Assembly: GCF_019112545.1 (NCBI RefSeq)
Contig: NW_025064926.1
Coordinates: 62,001-126,000 of the forward strand
Reading direction: 5' to 3'
DNA from: Guyanagaster necrorhizus
Taxonomy: Eukaryota > Basidiomycota > Agaricomycetes > Agaricales > Physalacriaceae
DNA length: 64,000 bases
Both the position numbers and the translations under genes were made by a program. Under the pieces are notes generated by a model. The model was not told the DNA's origin. It ran no database searches and saw only the letters and a list, made by a program, of their open reading frames with translations. Positions within the stretch are counted from its first letter, which is position 1, and every line of letters starts with the position of its first letter. Below are positions 57,641 to 64,000 of this stretch, in pieces.

Positions 57641-60600
57641 CCCTGTCTTTTACCTCCTCGGGCTTATCGTCATGCCCAAGGTCCTCGTCTTCCTTCATCA
57701 ATTTGGCAATCTGCGCTCGAATTTCTTCCCTGATGCACTTGTTCTTCTTCTGAGGGCAGTTCTGTGCCATATGGCCCTTCTGGCCACAATTGAAACACTT
57801 CCCCCCCTTTTTGAGGTGATCCACATCCATCGGCTGACCCGTTCTGGTATATGTCATGCCTGTACCGGTTTGCTTTGTTCTATAAGAAGTTGAGGTCGAG
57901 CCCCCAAGCTTGGCAGATGTGGTCGTACTGGGGTTAGGGGGCCTCGGACCCTGTCTCTGTCCCTGGCTTCAATGGCCATAGGCCAGGGTGGTCGCTTCTG
58001 CCTTCTGTCATTGTCATTCCTTGTACATCATGATGATTCAGCTCTTCCATTCGTCATAGCCGATGGGTATATTCCGGCTGATGTCTGAGATGGTTATGAG
58101 GTAATGGGACAGCAAGCCCATTTTCATATATTCGACCATTCATCCAGTGTCAGCAACATCTTCCCGGACTCCTGTGAGAGTGCCGAGTCATTCTAATTCA
58201 TCGAAGTAATCCATAGCTGGCTTTCTAGCCATCTTGAATTCCTTCATCTTCTGTTTGTGGACTTCCTGGACTGCGGGATCTGTGAATTTGTCCCTGATCA
58301 TTTGTTTGAAGACTGGCCATGCAGGGTATCAGTGATGGTCCCTGGTAGTAGACCAGAAAGTGGGGGCAATTAGAACCCACCACACTTTGGTCTTGTCTGC
58401 CATGTGAGTGATGGCAAACATTACTTTGTACATGTCGGTGAGGAAGTATAGGGCGAATACTTGAAAGTATTGGTCGCAATCGACCAGGAAACGATTGATA
58501 TCATTGGATGCTCCCCGAAAGAGGCAGGGCTCTGCGCAAAGGATTGGTTTGACCTGAAGAATTTGAGCGGCGGCATTGAGGGCAGGCATCAGATTCGGGA
58601 GTCCACCATAGGGCAGCTGTGCCTATCCCTTTGGAGGCCCTGGGAATGAATGAAGGGATCTGTCATCGGCGACAGGACTTCCCGGCTTTGGGGCTTCCTT
58701 TCGCATGATCCTCCCATTCCTAATAGTCCAACCCTGGGCAAGCGCTTCAGGGTCATCTTCAGTTGGGGGAGGCGGTTCCAGTACTGGAGCCTCACTGCCT
58801 TCAGCCTCATCTGGAGGTGGCTGTCCAGCAAAGGGTCGCAGAAAAGGTGGCAGTCTCCATGATCCGGGATGATGCCAGGCTGCCTGTGGTCGGCTCCTGA
58901 CAAGCCAAGAAGCCATGCTATGAACGGCTGATGTGGCAAACGAGTACCGAGAAGATGCTGTTCAAATTGAAGATGCCATGTCTGCCGTTTTGGACAGCAT
59001 TATGCTCGGCATCCACATTCTTGGTGCCATTCTTCTGCCGTACTTCGGCTTGTATGGTGGTAATGGTCCCATCTGATAATGTGAGTATCTCTGATTAAAA
59101 TTAGAAATGGCCTGCTCAGTGGCCGCATACTGCAGAATCTCCTCTTTTTCAATAAAATCCGCAAAAGTATACCTTTGTCCCAAGGACGATCTTAACCAAA
59201 GATCGTCCTTCCACAACTCAGCTACCTGCTCTTGGTACAGCCGAGTGAACTCCTCCTCCCTTGCCTTGTGTGCTTCTCATCGCAATTCTTTGTCTGTCAT
59301 TAGTTTGAATCTCTCCTTCCAGCTAGAGAGAAGATCCCCGCCCTCCTGATGGAGGTCCACCTCCTCGGCCTCGTCGTCCACGTCGGTTCCCTCCTCGTCC
59401 TCAGGGAGGGAACTGCTGAGCAGGTCATAGATTGCCAGCTCGGTCAGACTGGGGCTGCGTACTGGGCCTAGCATCACTAGGTCCAGGGTGAGGAGTAGGC
59501 TGTCATTTGGGCTGCTCTGGCAGCTTCTCGACGCTTGTTGTTGCTCCTGGCACTATTGCTCTGCGATACCGATGGAAGTTTCTGTAAAACTTCGGGTTGA
59601 GGAAAAGGGCTGCAAAGGCCCCATCGAGGAACCTCTTGAGATCACCGGTGGGGTCGATACCCTCATCATCTCCCCCGATGGTGCCTCTTTCAGCTGGAAT
59701 TCCATCTCCTCGGACTGGGATGTCCTCCATCTCTGCAATGGTATCAGTCCTGTAAGATAACAGGCGGTTGTCATCGAGGTGGGGCTGGGTCTCTTCTTCA
59801 TGGTAGTCGGCCCAGGGATCAGGCTCACTGGCGGGGATGGCAGGTTCCCTGAAAGGTGAGTCAGGCGTGGTGGTTCTGACAATGGTTGTGGTTCTACTAC
59901 CTCCCTCGCCTCTTCTACGCTCCTCTGCTGCTCATGCCCGGAGGTACCTTCCAAAGAGGGTGTTCTCCCTCATAATCTCATTGTCGATATATGCCTGGTC
60001 CTGCCTGTACTCGGGAAGGTCTTGGGCACGTTGTACCGGGTTCTCTCTTGAGGGGTCTGGGACGACGGGGCTGGCTGGTCGCGTTCTGCTTGGTACCGCT
60101 GGTACGCTTTCTGTTCTGCTAGTATTACTGCCAACTGGGCGGTGCTCCAGCCTGTCGGCCTTGGTGGCAGTGGCTCGCCACCAGTGGCGCTCGTTGCTGT
60201 CGTCGTGCCAGTAATTATTGTTTCTGCTGTTAATGCTGCTGTGTCGTGTAGATGGAGTATGTCAGGACCCGCAGCCCCTGGAACCACTGGTTCCTCAAGC
60301 CATCCATGAGACATCCAGGGAGTCTCAAGCACGGTGCCCAAGGCTGGTGCTAGAGGCAGGAGTTGTTGGCCTGGTTGCTGGGATACTGTGCTGGAGGAAC
60401 AGGATGGGGGTGTCAGGTCTGGGTCATCAGAACCCTGCAGCTCAAGGGTTGTCAGGGTTTTGGATGACTGCTGTCAGAGGTCATGGGGGGTATGTGTGCT
60501 GCTGATGCTGCTCCTCTTCTTCTTCCCTAGCATGCCCTTGAGCCAAGCTCCCAGAGACACTTTTTGGGTCAGTTCCTTCAGCAGGTTGAAAAGACTGTCA

Positions 60601-60677
60601 GGCAGAGGCAGGGATATCGTGGAGGGGGAGGTCTGGCATGACATTGCAGAGGATGGTTCGAATATGTTGGAATTCAT
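57630..60677 (-). pseudogene. E5 gag with frame breaks
   Basis: From 60677 (MNSNIFEPSSAMSCQTS) downward come the low-complexity Thr/Pro region with LETPWMSHGWL near 60330, the RYTFADFIEKEEILQYAATE block near 59170, and GQPPPDEAEGSEA and WTIRNGRIMRKEAPK near 58840-58700. These are followed by the gag core GASNDINRFLVDCDQYFQVF near 58520, a linker, and the zinc knuckle CFNCGQKGHMAQNC near 57795-57754, ending at a TAG at 57630-57632. The blocks are collinear with E4 gag. Several stops and at least one frameshift separate them. The start region overlaps ORF0 in another frame, as in E4. Confidence 0.8.
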
Positions 60678-60831
60678 GATAGTGCCTGATTGTCCAAGCT
60701 ACGATCGATTGGCGTCCATAGCACAGCTGTATGATCACCAGAAGACCGATCAAGATTCCTATAATAGATGCCAAGAGTTCAAAGAACTCATGGGTAAAGT
60801 TTGGGTTAAAAGGGTCAAGGGCAGGAGGCAT
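60598..60831 (-). CDS. E5 ORF0: small protein with a membrane segment
   Basis: An intact 77-codon frame: MPPALDPFNPNFTHEFFELL, a hydrophobic run (ASIIGILIGLLVIIQLC), then GRQSIVAWTIRHYHEFQHIR and a DLPLHDIPASA end. It matches E4 ORF0 at most positions through the membrane segment and beyond the E4 stop. It starts about 45 bases from the primer site, so it is the first ATG-led frame on the element RNA. No cleavable signal peptide is evident because the N-terminal 20 residues are polar; a single-pass anchor is more likely. Confidence 0.65.
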   Translation of the reverse strand: MPPALDPFNPNFTHEFFELLASIIGILIGLLVIIQLCYGRQSIVAWTIRHYHEFQHIRTILCNVMPDLPLHDIPASA

Positions 60832-60873
60832 TCAGTTTCTCAGCACAATTGGGCTTGAGAAAAGGAATGAGAA

Positions 60874-60886
60874 AGTCTCGAACTAA
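60874..60886 (-). promoter_or_regulatory. E5 self-priming primer site
   Basis: On the minus strand this reads TTAGTTCGAGACT, one base from the 5' LTR, and is the exact complement of the LTR segment 61047-61059, which lies about 30 bp downstream of the TATTTAA box at 61087-61093. Confidence 0.8.
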
Positions 60887-60887
60887 T

Positions 60888-61508
60888 TGTTAAGCCCAAA
60901 TTCCACATGACAATCAACACGTGATAAACAGTTCGGTACCTTGCACTTCGGGTATGTCTGACTGAGTTCACTGATGTGAAGAGAGTGTTGTGAGGTCAAG
61001 GCATTGCAAGTAGCAGGAGCTCAAGATAAGATGGTGAAGTAAAACTTTAGTTCGAGACTAGGGTATTACAGCGAGAACTAAGCTACTTAAATACTGTTCT
61101 GTTATCTAACTATTAATAGCTGTTCACAAAAGATATTGTTCTGCTGTAGAGCTGTTACCCCTGCTGTTGCCAGGCTCTCCACAAAAGCTGTTGTCTTGCT
61201 GTTGTGCTGTTACTGCTGTGCTGCAGTTGAAGGACAAAAGGGACATTGTCTCTCCCTTCACAGCATACAGCAACTGCTGTTGTGCTGTTACTACTGTTAC
61301 TGCTGCACCGCAGTTGAAAGACAAAAGAGACATTGTCTCTCCCTTCACAGCACACAGCAACGTGATAGGAGAGTGACCGACTGAGCTGCTGAGCTAAGCA
61401 TTCCCACAGTCCTAAGCACCAGCCTAAGCGCCCTGACTAAGCAAAGATAGGGGTCATTTCTAAGGGAAAAGAAAAGAAAATCGGAGAAAAATAGGAAAAA
61501 TTGTAACA
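60888..61508 (-). repeat. E5 5' LTR with internal tandem duplication
   Basis: 621 bp, 78 longer than its 3' partner, because a segment containing GCTGTTGTGCTGTTACTGC and the AAAGGGACATTGTCTCTCCC motif is present twice in tandem at about 61190-61365. Ends are TGTTAAGCCCAAATTCC and AAAAATTGTAACA. Confidence 0.9.
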
Positions 61509-61764
61509 ATGGCTCTCCATGGCTTCTGCATATTCTTTCTCTGCAGTTCGCCATTCCAGATGAAACAATTCCTTGGCCTCTTCAAGGCCATCAGGGGTGG
61601 ACCCCCTCATCAGAGGCTTGAGAGTGCATGAGCGATGACATAGGCAAAGATGGTGGTTTCAGTACAAGCTGCAAAACTCCCACAGCCATCAACAATTTTC
61701 CATATGGCTCCACCAGCCATCGGGATCTGCACTCTTGAGGGCAAGAACACTAAGGGGAGGATAC

Positions 61765-62262
61765 TGTTACATGCATGCTGCCAGCCTCTATGTCACCTCA
61801 ATCAACCACGAATCCAATCATGCTACCCACTGGACTCCAGCTGCTTTCTATTACCTATCAATTTCATTTCACTATTATCATTTCACATCCATATTTCACA
61901 TTGTAATATCTAGACCCTGAACTCAGTAGTGAATACTGACACCAGAACCCAATAGAACCTGACTCAGAATTAGCTACCATTAGTATATAAAGCCATGTAT
62001 ATCATCATAACTACTCAGTTCGAATATCAACTTGGATAAGCCATCTACACTTCGCACTCACTTCCACTCCTCCCTACCTTATCCATCGGATTCTGCTCCA
62101 AAGGATATTCCTATTCACTTCTCTAATGAAACTCTGTTCTGTCCATCCAGATCCTTGGGCTCCAACTCAAAGGTGATGTTGCCAATAGCTTCGTCAACAT
62201 CCATGCACTCTACTGAACTCCATCCATGCACTCAAGCCTACTCAATTGGCACACTCCTAACA
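61765..62262 (+). repeat. E3 3' LTR
   Basis: Starts TGTTACATGCATGCTGCC and ends GGCACACTCCTAACA; 498 bp, equal in length to the 5' LTR, with mostly transition differences. The ACATG duplication follows at 62263-62267, and the gag of E2 then continues. Confidence 0.9.
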
Positions 62263-64000
62263 ACATGTCGAGAAGGAAGTATAAGGCAAATACTTGGAAG
62301 TATTAATTGCAGTCAACAAGAAAGTGATTGATATCATCTGATAGTCCTTTAAAAAATTATGGCTCACTCACAAGAGTTGGTTTGACATTAAAAATTTGAG
62401 TGTTGGCTGTGAGAGTGGCCATAAGGTTTGGAATCCCATCAGTGGGTGGGACCATCCTTGCTGGTGGAGGCTCTGGAAATGAATGGAGGGAGCTGTCATC
62501 AGTGACAGAACTTTCCAGTGGTAGTATTTCTTTTTGCATGATCCATCTATTCTTGATGGTCCAACCCTGAACAATTGCTACAGAGTCATCTTCCATAGGA
62601 TCAGCTGGAGTCTCTGGTGCCTTTCCACTACTCTCAGCTTCATCTGGCAGTGGTTGACCAGCAAATGGTTGCTAAATCAGCAGCTTCTATGAGTTCAAGT
62701 AGTGGCTGCTCAATTGGGATCAGCCCTTGACAAGCTGAGATGCTGTGCTGTAGATGATCAAAATGGCAAATAAGTATCTTGATGACATCATTCAGATTGA
62801 GGGAGCCATATTGGTCAGCTTGCTCAGCATCACACTTAGCATCTATGGTCTTGGGATTGTGCCATACTTTGGTCTATATAGTGGCAGTGCCTACATCTGA
62901 TATCCTAAATATCTTTTATTGTAAATAAAAATGGTCCACTCTATGGCTGCATATTGCAAAATTTCCATGTGCTCAATCCTGTTGGCAGCAGTATACCTCT
63001 GTCCTATAGCTGACACCAACCAGATGTCATCTGTCCATAGTGTAGTTGTACCATCTCAGTACAACTCTATAAAATCCTTCTAGCATGTCTCCTGCACCAG
63101 TTTCTTCAGCTTCTCTTCATGCATTTGTATGTCTCACATGCTGACCCAGTCAGTTTGAGGATCCTTGACTTTCTTGTTGGGATTCTCTTCCCTCTTGTCA
63201 TTTGTATTCTCACTGTTGGTCTCACCTATGTCTCTCTCAAAGAGAGAACTGTTGCATGAGTCATAGATCTCTGGAATGACCATGCTGGGGCTGCATGCTG
63301 AGTTTGGTATCATCAGATCCAGATTGAGGAGTAGGCTGCTACTCAGACTGCTCCTGCTGCTCCTTGACTCCTTCTCTTTCTGCTGCTGCCACCATTGCTC
63401 TGCAATACCAGCAGAAGTTTTAGTAGAACCATAGGTTGAGAAAAAGAGCAGCAAAGTTCTCATCAAGAAACCTCCTGATGTCTCTAATGGAGTCAATGCT
63501 CTCATCATCTCCCCTGATGGTTTCTTGGTCTGCTGATATCCCATCTCCTCTGATGGGGATATTATCAGTTTCTGCAATGGTATTGGTTCCATAAGATAGT
63601 GAGCAGTCATTATTGAGATCAAGCAACACCCTTTAGTGGATGTCATCCATGTGGATGACTTCTTTGGTGGGTTCTGCCCAGAGATTGGGCTCAGTGGCAG
63701 AAGTGCTAGATTCCTAGAACAGAGTGTCAGATATGCTGTTGGTGGTGATACCAATGAGCATATTAGTTCTGGAGCCTCCTGAATCTCTCCTCTGGTCTGC
63801 TGCCTCTTGTGCTCAGAGGTACCTCCTGAAGAGGGTATTCTCTCTCATGATCTCATTGTCAATATGTGCCTGCTCCTGGAGGTACTTGGCAATGGTATTG
63901 GCATATCAAACTTGGTCCTCTCAGGAGAGAACTGGACTGACAGTGTCAGCTTGTTGTGATACATGCAATGATGTTCATATGTGGCTTGTTCTGCTTATAA
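62263..64000 (-). pseudogene. E2 gag N-terminal piece, running off the window
   Basis: Directly after the ACATG duplication of E3 the minus-strand gag of E2 resumes with the DDINHFLVDCNQYFQVFALYF-type core near 62340-62270. Upstream lie a linker with SFPEPPPARMVPPTDGIPN near 62470-62410, the Pro/Asp-rich region and, at 63754-63134, a 206-codon open stretch corresponding to E4 45526-46005. Stops separate these blocks. The membrane-segment ORF and the 5' LTR expected next would lie past 64000. Confidence 0.75.

Larger units (their letters stand above)
52808..61508 (-). mobile_element. E5: full-length chromovirus with TSD ATGGC
   Basis: LTRs at 52808-53350 and 60888-61508 are flanked by ATGGC at 52803-52807 and 61509-61513; total 8701 bp. 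On the minus strand it has primer site, ORF0, gag and pol in the same arrangement as E4. It is inserted into the antisense gene of E3 on the other side of E4. Its reading frames are less damaged than those of E4 but still broken. Confidence 0.93.
43163..61610 (-). pseudogene. Antisense Cys-rich coiled-coil gene carried by E3, split by E4 and E5
   Basis: On the minus strand three pieces read through in order, 61610-61514, 52807-52492 and 44038-43163, once E4 and E5 and one copy of each duplication are set aside; the total is about 1.29 kb, or about 413 codons. The first part is a charged coiled coil (GLEEAKELFHLEWRTAEKEY, then KSWKKEQREKLERKREEV). A Ser/Glu-rich basic linker follows. Next comes a perfect 49 nt intron (43663-43711, donor GTAAGT, acceptor TTTTCAG), then two CX2CX6C motifs about 14 residues apart (CVHC and CSHCKVKKTTC), and a helical C-terminus ending at 43163. 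The cysteines resemble a Zn2Cys6-like domain found in some basidiomycete proteins. At least six stops break it, mostly TGG or CGA turned to TGA or TAG. Its position between pol and the 3' LTR, inside E3's target duplication, means that the element carried it. Confidence 0.72.
36912..62262 (+). mobile_element. E3: complete chromodomain LTR element of a second family, carrying an antisense gene
   Basis: LTRs of 498 bp each at 36912-37409 and 61765-62262 are flanked by a perfect ACATG duplication (36907-36911 and 62263-62267). Between them are gag, pol ending in a chromodomain (stop 42989-42991), and an antisense Cys-rich gene (61610 down to 43163). A purine tract, AAGGGGAGGATA, lies directly before the 3' LTR at 61752-61763. 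Removing S2, E4 and E5, each with one duplication copy, leaves about 7.65 kb. The element is dead: stops break gag and pol, and the RT catalytic pair reads NN. Confidence 0.88.
29482..64000 (-). mobile_element. E2: minus-strand chromovirus inserted in E1, itself split by X and E3
   Basis: The 3' LTR is at 29482-30014, antisense pol at about 30230-33960, and gag in three pieces, 33961-34454, 36316-36911 and 62263-64000. X (34455-36315) and E3 with everything nested in it (36912-62262) separate the pieces. Gag continues across both gaps when compared with E5, including across the ACATG target duplication of E3. The element's 5' end lies beyond the window. All coding domains carry stops. CpG content is low, between that of E1 and that of E4/E5. 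Confidence 0.82.

Noticed and set aside
20457..64000. CRISPR arrays, bacterial operons or phage regions
   Set aside because: Repeats are LTRs with target duplications, and introns, chromodomains and genome style are eukaryotic.

Overview
The window looks like a basidiomycete (Agaricomycotina) genome. Genes at 1-19 kb carry many 47-60 nt GT-AG introns, and two belong to families known mainly from mushroom-forming fungi: a 'macrofage activating glycoprotein' type secreted protein and a DUF6533 membrane protein. All exon models were assembled by hand from splice signals and remembered family resemblance; no search was run.

Region 1 (1 to about 19.25 kb) is ordinary gene-bearing DNA with normal CpG content. 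In order it holds the 3' end of an unknown gene (+), an intact GPI-type secreted glycoprotein gene (+), a decayed tandem copy of that gene's tail (+), an intact nine-exon aquaporin (+), two weak hypothetical genes (-), a complete FKBP12 prolyl isomerase (+), a DUF6533 multi-pass membrane protein (-), a hypothetical ORF (+) and an unusual Rab7-like GTPase (-). No operon-like coupling exists; these are independent genes.

Region 2 (about 19.25 to 64 kb) is a nest of Ty3/gypsy LTR retrotransposons with almost no CpG in its older parts. E1 (-) inserted into a decayed coding sequence. E1 was hit by E6 (+), which itself carries solo LTR S1, and by E2 (-). E2 runs off the right edge and was hit by a 1.86 kb unit (X) and by E3 (+). 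E3 was hit by solo LTR S2 and by two full-length elements, E4 (+) and E5 (-). Perfect 5-bp target duplications frame S1 (CCTCC), S2 (GAACC), E3 (ACATG), E4 (CCAAC) and E5 (ATGGC), so the order of insertion can be read directly.

E1, E2, E4, E5 and probably E6 are related chromodomain elements (chromoviruses) with gag, aspartic protease, reverse transcriptase, RNase H, integrase and chromodomain. Wherever both parts are visible, the primer site next to the 5' LTR is complementary to the predicted RNA 5' end inside the LTR, the self-priming arrangement known from Tf1/sushi elements. The E4/E5 family also has a small membrane-segment ORF before gag. E3 is a different chromodomain family and carries, antisense between pol and its 3' LTR, an intron-containing Cys-rich/coiled-coil gene that E4 and E5 later interrupted. 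All copies are full of stops that CpG-type C-to-T or G-to-A changes explain; none looks able to encode its full protein set.
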